Positions 22,164 to 34,463 of a DNA stretch of 64,000 nt are shown piece after piece. Source of the DNA: Globisporangium splendens (lineage: Eukaryota > Oomycota > Peronosporomycetes > Pythiales > Pythiaceae); the NCBI GenBank assembly GCA_006386115.1, contig VFIW01000020.1, positions 124,001 to 188,000 on the forward strand, written 5' to 3'. The notes beneath the pieces were generated by a model. It had not been told where the DNA came from. It was given only the letters and a program-made list of their open reading frames with translations, and ran no database searches. The position numbers and the translations under genes were made by a program. Numbering within the stretch: position 1 is the stretch's first letter; each line of letters begins with the position of its first letter.

Positions 22164-23868
22164 TTAGCTGATTTCGTGATATCCGTCCAGCTGGGGCTGT
22201 TGTTGCTCTTTGGTTCGCTTGATGGCTACCAAAAGTGAGTTTCGTCCAGAAATGTCACCAACAGCATCGTCATCGTCGTATTCCCGCAACTCTTCACTTG
22301 GAAGGAGACCCTCCTCCAATGAATTCATCGTGCCGATCGATGCAGCCGTCGAGTCAGCCAAGAGCCGCATAAATTCGGCTTCGTCCTCGGCATCCAAAGC
22401 GGACGCCTTGGTCTTGCTCTTTCCTCGGGAAAAGCGAAGGTGCGGATGATACTGCACAGCGAAGATGGCAGCAAGCGCCACGAGACCCACGACGACAAAC
22501 GCGATGAAGAAGTGAGCTACGAAACAAGTCCATGCGTGGAACGAATTGTGTGAGTGTCAGCCATTCTCCAGCTTCCAGTGATGCGGCTCATATCAGGGAT
22601 AGACATCACTTACATTGATAAAATGGAGGCACTGCGATGTATGCAACATGTAACAAATTCCATCGGCATGAGACTCAACGTGAACCAGCAAACACTAAAC
22701 GTTTGCAAGAATGCCATGTACCTGTGACAGACAGCTGTTGAGGTGCGTACGCAAGCATCGCAGGGTGTCGATGGTTTGCGGAGCTCGGCAAAGATGCCAC
22801 GAGCACAAAGCGGTACTCGCCGCTGGACTTGAACTGATCAGCAAAGAGGTCATCTAATTTCGCGTGCTTGTCTGTCGAGTTCCCAAGCAGAGCGTTCGTC
22901 AAGCTCTTCGTCGGCACCTGGTACTGGACACTCGAGCGCCGCTGAATGCAGTAGGGAAGCGCGTCTTGGTTGCTGACTGTTGCATCAGGCTCGAGTCTCT
23001 CCGCGTACAGAAAGTACTCGCACGCTTCGCAGACCGGTGCCTTTGAGAGATTCGATGGTTCTGCTGGATGCTCCCAGATCGATGGCGAAGCGAATGCGAG
23101 CGTTGTCTCCCTGTAGGAGAAGCTCACATTGAATGGTGTCGGTGTTAAATCGTCACCCGCGTCAGTGTCGACGAGAAAGGCCTTCTCAAAGCCACCAGAG
23201 GACTTGGTCGACCGAAGCAGAGCGATGCTCTCCACGGGTTCGCCAATGTCTGCGCGAAGGATGAAGCCGTCGATCTCGAATGGATTCAGGCGCATCGTGG
23301 CGGGGTAAGATGGGTCGTACTGCGGACACAGGTTGACGTTTTGCTGCTGCTCTTCATTGGCGTTGGTGATTGTCATGCACTGGTAGCTTGCGGTGGAAAA
23401 GGGCTTCATGCGCTTGTTCTTGAGCAAAATGAACGATTGGAACTTGCCGCGGCAGTTGCTGAGCTCCAGGCCGAGTGCAAAGCGCGACACAGCAGCAGCT
23501 GCAGCGGCAGGGCTTTGGCTCAATGCTCCAGTGGAGGGGTACAGCAGATCGCGGATTGGATCAAGCGGCAGTAGCAGGGATTCACCGCTTTTCAAGTGAA
23601 TCGTGAACGGCTTGTCTGGGCCGAAGTGGCTGTCGTAGGTGAACACGCGGTCGACCGCAGGCGCGTCCACATGTGTGCTAATCTGGACAGACTCGCGAGC
23701 TTCCTTGTCACTGAACGAAGGTTCATGCGCTGTCTGCGTAGGCGTTTGGACCTTCTCATGTTGGTTCTCTCGTCCTTCAGCAGTAGCTACGAAGGACACT
23801 GCGGCCCCATCCTGGAAGAAGTGGTACACGCCACCTGGCGTCGTGGACGCATCGACACGAGACGCCAT
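22164..23868 (-). CDS. Unrecognised single-pass membrane protein (two visible exons)
   Basis: Exon 23868..22722 joins exon 22516..22164 through an intron with GTACAT donor and CGTAG acceptor; phase 1 matches and restores a transmembrane helix (HFFIAFVVVGLVALAAIFAV) right after the junction. The large N-terminal part (about 380 residues) has scattered Cys residues and no low-complexity runs beyond short Ala and Gln stretches, and would be lumenal or extracellular. The C-terminal tail is acidic, about 90 residues, with possible sorting motifs (EGLLPSEEL). No signal peptide is seen at the 23868 ATG, so a further 5' exon may exist between 23870 and 24000. I do not recognise the family. It ends convergently, 89 bases from the broken IQ/TPPP gene. 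Confidence 0.68.
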
Positions 23869-24240
23869 CGCTCACGCAGCTGCTGGCAATAGGATCGTGG
23901 AGCGATACGCTTCTCGACGGAGCTACAGCTGTCGTTGCTCGTGCTCTTCGAAGTCGCGCTTGAAGCAGGAGAGACTAACGAATGCACCAACGGATTTCAC
24001 ACCCAAATAATCAGGAAGGTTTGCAGAGTGATGGTAAATGAGCAGGACTGTGTTTTTAGCGAATCAGATAACAGAATGTGAATGACCCAGTGCTCCACTT
24101 CCAATATCCCACTGATGTCGCGCTGCGTGAATGGATGAAAGACTTTATCTTTATAAGGTGAGGTATATTTAGGTTCATCTTCGTGACCTACAATATCCAT
24201 TCTCCTACCTAATCTTCATTACGAATTTCATCTAGGAGTG
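23869..24240. other. Spacer between membrane protein gene and retroelement
   Basis: AT-rich with no supported ORF. It may hold the 5' exon or promoter of the membrane protein gene at its left side and the 3' untranslated end of the retroelement at its right side. No clear poly-A tail or target-site duplication could be fixed by eye. Confidence 0.5.
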
Positions 24241-24249
24241 TAAATGTGT

Positions 24250-27200
24250 CTATAGCGCGGATTGCACTAGATCACTTCTGAATGCTAAATAATCTTTGAC
24301 CAGGATGGCATGTTCTCTTGGTCCTATGTGAGGCTGCCTTGTGTTGTCCAATGACCTTGGGTCTTCCGAACTTCTCACAAGCCAATGCATGACGTCGTTG
24401 TCAAGATCCTGGGTGAGATTGTTGAAAGCAGCTCTTTGAGTTGGGAAGTGAACCTGCGTTGAGGTTCTGGTGTCCATGGCTAGGTTGGCAGCTGAGTCCG
24501 CCATCTTGTTGAAGGCACGGTAGTGATGGTACCATCCTCGGATGTCGATGCAATCCGCGAGTCGTCGACTTGTCTGGTATAAACGTGCCAATTGGTGCTG
24601 TCGAGGGGACCGATGCATTCGCTGCTGGGAGGTAATGAGTGCACTGTCTCCAATCACGTACAACGGTTCGAAGTGACTGCGTTGGGCTTCTCGGAGTCCA
24701 TGTATGAGACCCCAGTACTCGGCAAAGTTGTTGGTCGTGTCCTTCCTGCTATACGCCATGCTCGCAGCCCAGATTAAACTGGCTGTGTGCGAGTCCTTAT
24801 GGACACGCACGATAATGGATCCAGTCCCTCCTGGTCCTGGATTGCCGCGTGACCCACCATCGAAAAACAACAGGTAAACGCCGCGAGTATCATTTGGAGT
24901 CAAGGGGATGGCGTCGGTTTGGCTGAGAAAGCAGTCGACATATGCCTTGAGAACTGCCGCAACCGTGTGACCGTCAGAGTCTCCAGCTTGCGCTTCAGCG
25001 AGTCGTGTGAGGTTTCGCATTCCTGCCTCTAATCTGGTCATCATGATCGCCATCTCAGCAGTCGATTCGATTGGATCCGAATCCATGCGTCGCAGATGCG
25101 CACACCAAATGGCTTGTATGAGCGACGCGCTCATATATCGCCACAGCGTGTGTGCGACGGGATAGAGATGATCTTGGAGATGTTCATTGGAGAACTTGTG
25201 TCCGATAATGTGTCTCTTGATCGTGGTCCATGCATGCCTTGGAGTATCTGGTAGATCCAGACTGAAGATCCAGATTGCGGGGTCGTGACCAGGAGTGATT
25301 CCGATCTTCGCCCATAGCGCATAAAAGTAGTTCCACACGAGTTTGGCTTTCGGACACTCCCAGAATAGATGTTGAACAGAAGATTGGACAACTTGGGAAC
25401 ATTCGGGATTCGAGCAGGATAGATCAGCTTTCTCATAGTTCCACATGGAGAGTCGGTTGGCTTTCAGCCGGAGAAGAGTCTGGGCTGTATAAACTGTAAT
25501 CCCTGGGATGTTGTGTAATTCGCTCCACTGAATTAATTGCAGTCCAGGCCACAGAGATCCTGCTGTATGGACAGCTTTGTTGACTGCTGCATCTCGAGTA
25601 TCTTTGTCAATTTGTGTCCTCGTTGCTGCAACTTGTTGCCGATAGAAAGATCTGGTCGTATTGTATCGTCCGTTGCCACCCCATAGTTGCACGATTCTTG
25701 TGAAACGTGGATGTGCATGGAACGACACCTTCTGCCCGTTCAAGTCTCTTGTTGCCGTGATGTCACAGTCCATTGCGGAGTGAACTGTATGCGTAGCTTT
25801 GACTAGGGTCGTGTCGACGTGGGTCAGAGTTGCTTCACTGGTGTGCAGATGCCATTCGTGGTTATAATGACGTTGCCCGTTGTACAGCCAAGCACATTTG
25901 TTTGCTGTGGTCGATACAGAAGCTGTGGGAAGTTGGATACCAACGTAGCACATAACCGCTCGAGCGCTCGAATAGACGGCCGGGAGAATCCGGAGATTCC
26001 ACATGTTGGGATGAAGTTAAGCACTCCTGGTCTTATCCACTCCCATCGAAGTATGTCACCCAGTTGTGCTGTTCCAACTGATAATGATGTGTGAGCAAGC
26101 TTGTAAGGGGAGCCGTTGGAATCAAGAAGCCACCCATCTGCAGTCGAGGTCATGTATGGCAGCCATTCTGCACAGAATGTCCCGCGTAGCCTTCGTCCTT
26201 CAGCGATGATACCTGGAAGCCTGTCAGACATTTTAGAGCTGAGGTCGATCTGGAACACATCGCCGTCCCATTGAGTCTGCACAATTGTCGACTTGAAGTG
26301 CTCGTAACACCAACGTACATTATCACGTTCTCTGGGCTCATAGGGTCGAGAATGGAGCGACGCACATAATGCTGCGCCAGTTGTCCACATGTTATCACGA
26401 AGCTGGAGTGGCCGCCTTGGAATTGCATCGAGCGGCGTGATGTACGTCGAAGAAGCCCTTGTGTTGTGCAGCAAGATTTCCCCGATGGCCTGATCGATGT
26501 GAGAGGTAGTGATTGCCCATTTGGAGACTGCTGTGGCACTCATCGTCATCAGCTCAGTTCTGATGTTGGGTACTGACAAGCCTCCATTCATTTTTTTGAG
26601 TTCAGCTTGTTCTTCCTTCATCCACGGTTTCGCAGGCTTACCATTCCTTGAGCCCCAGACAAATTGTTTCACTAGGTCGTGTAGCTGATTGACAATAGCC
26701 GTAGAGGGCCAGGAGTGCCTGGCCACGTAAAGCACTTTGGGTATGATGACGGCACTGGCAATTGCTGCACGTTGGGCGACAGAGTGAGTTTTGAGACGCG
26801 CAAGTCGAAGTCCGACACGTAAGGCTTGGATGCACTTGGACCAGTTACTTGCATTCGAAGGCGTTTGTCCGACTTGGATGCCGAGGTAGCGGCAATGTTC
26901 CTCACGTTGTAGCACATGAATGTCACTGACTGACTCTTCGGTGGAGCTATATTCCTTGTTCAGCGGTAATACTGCAGATTTGTGCCGATTGACTCGAAGC
27001 CCAGAAGCTGCTCCATATTTGTCCAGGATTGCAAACACGGCACTAATATCCTTGGGATCGCTAAGATAAATGGTCGTGTCGTCTGCGTATCCTCCAAGTC
27101 TGACCTCAGTTGCGCATCCTGCTGCCTGGAGTTCAACGCCGTGTATTTCGTCACTCGCTTCGATTTTCCGATAAAGAACCTCTAACGCCAAGATGAAGAG

Positions 27201-28693
27201 AAGAGGGGCCAGCGGACATCCTTGACGAATTCCGGATGTTACGTTGTACTTTCTCGACAGGAAACCGTTGACAATGAACTTGTAAGTGGTTTGAGAGTGT
27301 AACACCTTTACTAAGTGTACGAACTTCAATGGGAATCCAAGATGCTGGAGCGCTTGTACCAGAAAGCTGCGATCGAGCGAATCATAGGCTTTAGTAAAAT
27401 CAAGGAGCAACGCGATCGCTCTGGACATGGCGGGGTCGCTCGTGGCCCGCTGTTGTGCAGCCAATAGCACATCGATCGTAGTCGGGATTGCTCGCCCTGG
27501 AACGAAACCAGCTTGCATGTGATGGATAAGCCAAGGGAGCACAGTTCGTAATCTGGTTGCAAATATCCGTGTGAATATTTTGTAATCAGAGTTGAGGAGT
27601 GCGATTGGCCTGTAGTCCAGCGGCGACGCAGCAGAGACGGACTTTTTTATGCAGTGAATATGTGCTTCACTGAACGAACTTGGTAGAACGCATTCGGGTA
27701 TCCACAAGTTGAAAAGTCGCTCGAATAGGCCAGTAATCTCGTCACAGTGGTCTCTGTACCAGTCGTTGCCGAGTTCGTCAGGACCGTGAGCTTTGCCTCT
27801 CTTGCATTTCTTCACAGCCTGTTTAATTTCACTCGAAACGATCGGTTTGAGCAGGAAGCCTAATCTGTCCGACGGAGGAATAGCTGTTCCTGGATCAAGG
27901 ATTTGATCGATGTCAGTTTGCAGAGTGGGCGCCTGTTGCATGATTGATTTCCATCCTTCTCCCATGTCGTCAGCAAGTTCTCGTGAACGCATGGGTCCGT
28001 AAGTCGCTGTGCCACCGAGTGTGAAGATAGTGTTGTCAAGGAACTTGGTCGAGATACGCTTGTAGAAGGATTTGCTCGTTTTTCGTTCATGATGCATGTG
28101 CTCCCGAAAAATGCGGTCCCGTTTCGAAGCCTGCCACTTCGATTTGCATTCTGCAATGGCACGACGAATACTCGTGGCGGTGGTAAGGAACTCTTGCGAC
28201 AACTCCACGTTATGATCACCCACCGCTCCACCAGAGTGATCGAGCATCTGCGCTTCCGATTCTGAGAGGCGTCGTTGCAATCTCTGGATTTTCTTCTTGT
28301 ATCCTTGATTCAATCTGGCGAAGTACGATTTTTTAGCTTCAAGGTACCCGATCCTGAGCGCGATCTTGGCTTCATCCCACCAATTTGCTGTGGCCAGAGC
28401 ATAATCACGAGGCGAAGAGTAACGTCCACGTAATTCATCAAGTTGATCATGAGCATTTTCGAAGAAACCTTTCCAATACTCGCCGCATGCGCCGCTGCAT
28501 TCTTCGGAAGTGGATAGACAACTCGAGGTTTCTTGCTTTGGATCACCTTGTCAGGAGCAGCTACCCGGATCGTGACTCCATTGTCATCGGAGAACGGACC
28601 AGCTACACTTTGGTAGACGCTGCGAACCCAGTCGAGATGGTCATGGATGATGAAAGACTTGCTTGCAAGTGGCTGTATATCAATCGACAACAA
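24250..28693 (-). mobile_element. Non-LTR retrotransposon (LINE), 5'-truncated and frameshifted
   Basis: Read leftward. A linker upstream of the polymerase (28693..28310) is followed by reverse transcriptase (28313..about 25880) with the motifs GIRQGCPLAPLLF and YADD (GGYADDTTIYLSD), then a thumb/connection part. A second frame (26004..24250) carries a C-terminal Cys/His knuckle (CSNPECSQVVQSSVQHLFWEC) and an RNase H domain (FFDGGSRGNPGPGG, NNFAEYWGL, IGDSAL). The RT/RNase H order fits L1- or I/jockey-like elements that carry RNase H. The endonuclease domain is not seen, so the element is 5'-truncated. Frameshifts near 28490 and 25880 break the single ORF, so this copy cannot make an intact polyprotein. 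It sits between two host genes without visibly disrupting either. Confidence 0.88.
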
Positions 28694-28740
28694 GCACGCG
28701 CATATACACGCTCTGTAGAGTTTATTACAATACGCAAATA

Positions 28741-29792
28741 AGTGCTTTAACCCCTGTGTATTTCAGCTTGCGCCATGGTTTTCTTCGATCAGTACAAATT
28801 TTGCACTTGTCCATTGAAGTCCCCAAATGCGTTTGCCCCATTTTGTGGTGGTGCCAATCAGACTCATGTCACTCGCATGGGGATTTAACCTCAGCCCAAT
28901 GTTGCGCGAAAGTAGTGTGCACCAAACAGCCCTACCCCTTGCCTCTTCCCTGTCAAGTCCCAAATCGATTGGTCAGGAGCGCGCTTTTTGAAGCGCGCTT
29001 AATCATTTTTGACAGGGTATTTGTCGTTTGCCTCTGTTGCCTTTTGTCACTTTTTAAGCGGCGCTTAAATGCATCTGTGGCGAAAAGTGAAGATCTGAGA
29101 AAAGGTGACGCGAAGGTCGCTTGAGCCAGCGAGGGCGTGATGTCCAGCCAACCAGTCTTTCCGAGCTCTTTTTGTCGCGCGAATTACCAAACGGGAAGTT
29201 AGAAGCTAACCAACGCCAAGTAGGAAAGAGAATCATGGGTAAGCGACTGTGGCCGATATGAATGAGCGCCTACGTGCATGCGTATATGCGCGCGTGGCGT
29301 CTGCTCGAGGGGACCTTCGTGCTGCATGCAGACAGTGGCAGGAGGCGCGGAACCAAATCATCAGGCAGAACACCCGTGATCCATTCCAGCAGCTCAGCAT
29401 GTTCCGACACGAAACAGCCAAAACACGCGAACAGACCGGAGCGAATAGGAGATGGCAGCCTTTGAGGGCGAATGGGGGCGGCATTTTATTGTGTTGGGCA
29501 CATGCCAACAAAGCAATCGACGCGGCGTTTGGCCAATGCGAGGCGGATAGTCTGGTATTCAACAACGATTCCTGAAGCAGCAGACCAGCAGTGGTGGTTC
29601 TAGGAGCAGATCGTCATTCGGTAGCTCAAGAATGCATGCAGAATGGAATGGATCGAGTCTTCTGCCTGTTTGGGACCAGCGTACCAGTCTACTAGCCGCA
29701 ACATGACGCTCCCATTGATGCAGATAATCTATCGTTGTCGGATGTGAACCGTGACTCACGTGCTGTGTTTGCTGTGTGAAAATGCGATGCAG
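28741..29792. other. Gene-poor spacer with foldback DNA
   Basis: No supported gene. ORFs of about 110 codons on both strands at 29233-29575 have no motif or homology I recognise. A 70-bp inverted-repeat element lies at 28948-29017, followed by smaller palindromes (TTTTTAAGCGGCGCTTAAAT near 29050-29069; CACTTTT...AAAAGTG flanking it). Confidence 0.55.
28948..29017. repeat. 70-bp foldback element with 9-bp terminal inverted repeats
   Basis: CCCTGTCAA (28948-28956) is the exact reverse complement of TTGACAGGG (29009-29017). Nested inside is a second perfect stem, AGCGCGCTT (28978-28986) and AAGCGCGCT (28991-28999), with a 4-base TTTG loop. Terminal repeats plus a strong internal hairpin are the look of a very short MITE or foldback element. 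A transcription terminator or a chromatin signal is the alternative. Confidence 0.6.
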
Positions 29793-30258
29793 TCCAACAA
29801 CTTAAGGCTCACGAACTTCGTACTTTGAAGAAGTCGGAACTCCTCCGCCAGTTGGATGACTACCAACAGGAATTGGCTCAAGTACGTTTCCATGCAGTTG
29901 CCTCATCGTGATGCGTTGATTGCAGGACGAAGGCTTGTCTAACGTTGCTGTGTTTGCTGCTTGGTTGCATCAATAGCTTCGTGTTGCCAAGGTCATCGGT
30001 GGTGCCGCCTCGAAGCTCGCCAAGATCAGCATCGTCCGCAAGGCGATCGCCCGCACCTTGACTGTGTACAACCAGACCCAAAAGGCCAAGCTTCGTGCCG
30101 CCCTTGGCTCGAAGAAGCACGTGCCTCTTGACCTTCGTCGCAAGAAGACCCGCGCCATCCGTCGCCAGCTTTCGACCCACGAGAAGAGCCTCAAGACCTT
30201 GAAGCAGCAGAAGAAGGAAGCCTACTTCCCAAAGCGTCGTTTCGCCCTCAAGGCGTAA
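29793..30258 (+). CDS. RPL35: Large-subunit ribosomal protein uL29 (L35e)
   Basis: Exons 29793-29881 and 29977-30258 join through an intron GTACGT...CAATAG, giving a protein that matches the eukaryotic uL29/RPL35 family along its length: [20 protein letters not shown], then [18 protein letters not shown], then TVYNQTQK and [17 protein letters not shown], ending FALKA. It is a component of the 60S subunit near the peptide exit tunnel. Exon 29793 begins right after an AG (GATGCAG) and has no in-frame ATG, so a short first exon carrying the start codon must lie upstream; I could not fix it. The true start is therefore left of 29793. The gene ends convergently with the RAD51B-like gene. Confidence 0.92.
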
Positions 30259-30413
30259 GTTAGTGGATTTTGTGAATTCAATTCGCATGAATAAATGATA
30301 CACTCCTGCTTCCCACTATTTCATCACATCGAGACTTGGCTCTGTCTTGATCTTGTGCATTCATCTTATACAAAACAGGGTGATAGAATTACGTCACCTT
30401 AAACGTAGCTTTG

Positions 30414-32373
30414 CTATCGGTCCTCTCTGAGGTCCCCAATGGACTTGTCGTACTCGTCATCTTCGTCGTTGGAATCCGAGACGAGGTCAAACAGATCGAG
30501 GTTGCTCTCATCTAAACTCTCACCATCGTTTTCCTCACTCACGGATGATTTTTGGGTCGACCGAAGCGTGCATGACGGCTCCACCATTGGCAAACTCGCG
30601 AGGTCGTAAAAGAGATCATCATGAACATCAAAATTGTCCGTCTCAACGGTTGAGGATGCTGCCTCGTCCACTGAAGCCTGTACGCCGGATTCCTAGCGTT
30701 ACATATAAACATACAGAAGTTAGAACCCTGAAGTCATTTATGCAATTGGGGCAGTCTGACGTACATCGATTGCGTAAGGTTGGACAACATAGCCGGCAAC
30801 AGGAGACTTGACGATTGTCATGCCTCGATGCTGAGGGTATCGCTCAAGGACAATCTAGACCACAACAAAATTAGATCTGGGCGTAAGACGCATCAATAAT
30901 ACTTGATAAAAGAACTCACTCTGGTGGAAACACAATGTGCCCACGTCTCGCCAAGATGCGGTCGGGTATACAATCCTGCAGCACTCTCACCTGTCGAAGC
31001 GCGATTCGTGACCACGACAAATGCTTGATGGGTATCGGCAAGCAACCTAAATAACGATTCTCAGTCATTTTGCCACGCCAGCTAAGCTTGAGGTGCCATA
31101 CATATTTCGAGCAAGAAACACTGCAAGACTCACTTGAGGTCTCGTGTCAACTTGAGCATCTGATGCTGCCGCTGCGCTGGTGTCTGATCATTCGACTGGT
31201 TGATAGCAGTGCACGAGAGCGAGTATTGAGTACTTGGCATGACGCAAGGCCATACTATTCGAGTCCATTGTTCGTGAGTGATGAGGAGTTTACCTTCATG
31301 AATAAGCTGGCCACTGAGTCGATCACAAGCAGCTTTGCGTTCATCGCATGCATGCTTTCTTCAAGTTCTTTTAGCCTGAACAAAAACGCAAAGAGCACAG
31401 AGAATGAGCCAACAAAATGAGTGAAAAGTTCTGCAGTGAACTCCGAAATGGACGTACTTGTGAATGAACTTGCCCAGAGAGTCAATCTTCACCAAGCGGA
31501 TACGTTTTACGATCTCTTTCGCCATCATGTCCGCGTCGGCACCCGAATGCACGTTTCGAAGGCGCACTCGGGTTATAGCAATCTCAAATATCCTGTGTTG
31601 GTACATCCCATACAAGGATTAGTTCATTGCCACCGCAAAAATCCATCAGAAGTGTTCATATGCATCTACAACAGCGATTGCACATACCGTTTCGCGCTAA
31701 AGTTGTGCTCCGTGTCAAAGTACAAGACCGTGGCCGCAGGGTACTCGATCGAACACAGCGCACTAAGCGTCATCGCAAGCTGACTTTTACCTATTCCTGC
31801 TATCCCAGCAAACTGCATAGAGTAACATTGAGACAAAAGACAACGTCAGGGACCATATCCAAGTGTCAAAGCATCCTACATCACCAAGTAGAGTTGTTAT
31901 GTAGCCATACCTCAGTGATTCCGCCATAGTTGATCCCGCCATTAAGCGCTTGATCTATTACCGGCAAGCCTGTGCGCAGAAACATCGGGTGATTCGCGCT
32001 CTCAATAAACATCTCGAACGCCTTCCTAACAGCAGTTCACACAAGGACACACACTTAGCAACAGCTTATTAGGCATGAGGACAGTTATACTCAATCGCAC
32101 GGTTCGACTTGGAGGAGCTAAACGCGCAGAGATCCGCGCAAACAAGTCCTGTGGGCATAACAGACAAACACAACCCATTAGCTGTGTGCAAAGCCAACAT
32201 TGCTTGCTTGTGCACATACGCACCTCCATCTCCTGCACCGAGACGTCCACAGCGTGTGCGAGGTCCCAACTGGAGCGCAGCGCGAGGTGCTTGTAGTGTC
32301 GGATGCCCGCTGCATGGAACAACTGCTGCTGCCGCTCGCCCACGTTCTCGTTCGCCAGCGCGCGCTGCAGCAT
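30414..32373 (-). CDS. RAD51-paralogue recombinase, RAD51B-like
   Basis: A multi-exon gene for a RecA/RAD51-fold ATPase of homologous recombination. Exons resolved by phase: 32373-32224, 32148-32101, 32021-31911, 31812-31688, 31592-31458, 31375-31294, then exons near 31190-31130, 31050-30900, 30840-30780, and a terminal exon ending at TAG/TAA near 30414. Features: N-terminal helical domain, GGINYGGITEF, Walker A GIAGIGKSQLAM, LYFDTEHNFSAKR, Walker B LLVIDSVASLF, loop 2 region VVVTNRAS, then HLGETWAHCVSTRIVLE and MTIVKSPVAG. The FSA-R, LVIDSVAS and W-H-VSTR blocks match RAD51B best among the paralogues. An acidic Asp/Glu/Ser-rich tail of about 85 residues ends the protein, longer than usual for the family. 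The start is the first ATG before an uninterrupted N-terminal exon. Confidence 0.82.
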
Positions 32374-33052
32374 CTCGCTCGACCTTCTTCCTCTTGGCGA
32401 AATGGGTCGAACCGAAGTTGCGGTATTGTATCTACTCGTTAAAGTACGACTCATCAGCCCATACAGTATCATAGTTTGTGCAAGTATGCTGTTACGCAGG
32501 TTTGTTGTGTTTCTCTTGAAAGGACACACATGGAGCGGTGGACAGTCGCCACCTCTGGATTGGCATGCGGACATTTGTGTGCTTTCGTGCATGGCGTACG
32601 AATCGGCTAATCGCACTGCTGTAGAGCCAAATGCTCTCGGTTTCCTCGTCGACCTTCCCATTGATCAATGCTCGATCTACGCATTTGTCTTCCCAGTCAT
32701 TGGCAGGGAATTGGGTTTTGCTGTCCATCGTATCCAATACTTCAGATAAAAAGCTCATTTGCTTGAGGCATGACACAGTGAAAAGGATACGGTTTTAGGG
32801 CTGACAGTAGAAACAGCAGGCGAGCCACCTGGCGATGCAGCTGCCCATGCAAAGCGGCGCGAAATATCGTTCTCATGATCTTTCGGTATCGGAGACTTCG
32901 GTTGTTGGCACTGAGACTTGGAGCCGTTGCGGCCGTTTCAGCTGTGAGTGGCGCTCTTCCACGCTCTCCTCTCCCCTCGAGTCGCTCCGCAGTGTGTGGT
33001 TTCTCGCTCGTATTTGCCGATTGGCCAGCCCCCTTGACAAGCACGAACGACG
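32374..33052. other. Divergent promoter region between RAD51B-like and bestrophin genes
   Basis: No supported gene. Short ORFs on both strands lack motifs. It presumably holds the 5' regulatory sequences of the two flanking genes, which are transcribed away from each other. Confidence 0.5.
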
Positions 33053-34393
33053 ATGATCTACTACGAGACAGACCAGATCCGCGACGTGATCTTCCGGTGG
33101 CACGGCTCGGCGCTGAATGGCCCGGCTCCGGTGCGCACCGTGTTCATGGCGCTCTTTGCGCTCTGCGTCGCGGCTGCGAACGATTTCCACCCGTTTGTCG
33201 TGCCGACCCGCGAGAGTACGGCATTTGTCGACACGCTCACGGTGTTCAACACGTTCCTGGGTCTCACCATCTCGTTCCGCTTGAACTCGGCGTTCCAGCA
33301 ATGGCGAAGCGGCGTCGTCGCGGTTGGGTCGCTCACGGAAGCTGCGCGTGGCATTGTTGCATCCGGATGTGCGTACGTGAGTGCTACTCTCCCAGTCAAC
33401 CTGTGTGCTCCAGTGAAGTCCGAAGACGAACGCGTTTGCTCACCACAAATTCCACGCGACATCATGGAGAAGTGCACTTTCTTCTCGGAGCTTCGTCGCC
33501 TCGTGTTCCTTTACATCGCGATCGTGTTCCATGACTGCCGAGGACGTGATGGCATCGACAAAATGAGAGAGTCTACGATCCTGACAGAAAGCGAATTTGA
33601 CGAGATGTACGCGTGTGGTACTGAGCAGTCGAAGCAAATTGTGAACAAGGAGTCGTACCAAGCTGTCGTCCAGAAAACTCCGCACAAGCTCCGCGCGACG
33701 ATCGTCGAGCTGTGGCTCAAGCGATTGGTTGAAGTCGCCGCGCAACGTGGCCACCTGAGCCCTGTGAATGCCAACAACCTGCAGCTCAAGATCGCGCAGC
33801 TCCCCAGCTTGTACACTACAGTGTTCAACATCGCAAACGTCCCGATTCCGTTCAATTACTTCCAGTACCTGCACTATCTCATCATTGCGTACATGATGCT
33901 GTACACGTTTGTGATCGTGCCTCGCTCGGGGTACTACACGCCACTCTGGGTCTTTGGGTGGGGCATGTTCCTCTTCACGGCCGATCAAGTCGCAATGGAG
34001 ATCGAGTGTCCTTTTGGCCTCGACGCGAATGATATCGACCTGGAAGCTCGTCTGCTGCACATTGAAGAAGAGCTCACGGTGCTCATCCGCAGCCAGTACT
34101 ACTTCATCTCGGGAGGCGCCTCGCTCACTCGCTTTCATAGCCAATCGACTGATTCCTGGAAGACAACGTTTGGCTCCGAGCCTTCTACTTCAACCAGGGT
34201 GCCGACGAAACACGAGGTCGTGAAGGAATCGTTCTCGTTCCACCAGGGCCGCGTGTCCGAAGAAGCCGCGGGCTTCGTGACCCAGGATTCGCTGCCCGAG
34301 ATCGACGAGTACACGGCGCTCATCACGCAGGCTAAGAGCAGCACGACGGGCAGCAGCTACGGATCCTCCAAGTCTATGGGCAGTCTCGCGTAG
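33053..34393 (+). CDS. Bestrophin-family anion channel
   Basis: A single-exon 446-residue membrane protein of the bestrophin (UPF0187) family, which forms pentameric Ca-regulated or volume-regulated chloride channels. The N-terminal block and first helices are present (RTVFMALFALCVAAANDFHP, then LGLTISFRLNSAFQQWRSG with the conserved F-R-N-A-Y/F-W pattern). Helices near 275-300 (YFQYLHYLIIAYMMLYTFV) and 305-330 follow, and then the family signature around DQVAMEIECPFG--DANDIDLE. The C-terminal tail of about 90 residues is Ser-rich and disordered. The start ATG at 33053 immediately precedes the family's usual N-terminus. The cell membrane (plasma or organelle) cannot be told from sequence. Confidence 0.93.
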   Translation: MIYYETDQIRDVIFRWHGSALNGPAPVRTVFMALFALCVAAANDFHPFVVPTRESTAFVDTLTVFNTFLGLTISFRLNSAFQQWRSGVVAVGSLTEAARGIVASGCAYVSATLPVNLCAPVKSEDERVCSPQIPRDIMEKCTFFSELRRLVFLYIAIVFHDCRGRDGIDKMRESTILTESEFDEMYACGTEQSKQIVNKESYQAVVQKTPHKLRATIVELWLKRLVEVAAQRGHLSPVNANNLQLKIAQLPSLYTTVFNIANVPIPFNYFQYLHYLIIAYMMLYTFVIVPRSGYYTPLWVFGWGMFLFTADQVAMEIECPFGLDANDIDLEARLLHIEEELTVLIRSQYYFISGGASLTRFHSQSTDSWKTTFGSEPSTSTRVPTKHEVVKESFSFHQGRVSEEAAGFVTQDSLPEIDEYTALITQAKSSTTGSSYGSSKSMGSLA

Positions 34394-34463
34394 AGCAAGC
34401 AGAGTATCTTGTGCACATTGCAGTCGTTGTCTTCTTTTGCATGTGTGCATGTCAGCCTACCAC

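Noticed and set aside
28763..28963. 66-codon minus-strand ORF upstream of the LINE, considered as its missing endonuclease end
   Set aside because: It lacks endonuclease motifs and is not in a frame or distance that joins the linker region.
29233..29575. Overlapping 108- and 110-codon ORFs on both strands
   Set aside because: Neither has recognisable motifs, membrane segments or splice context; two open strands in a short GC-balanced stretch occur by chance.
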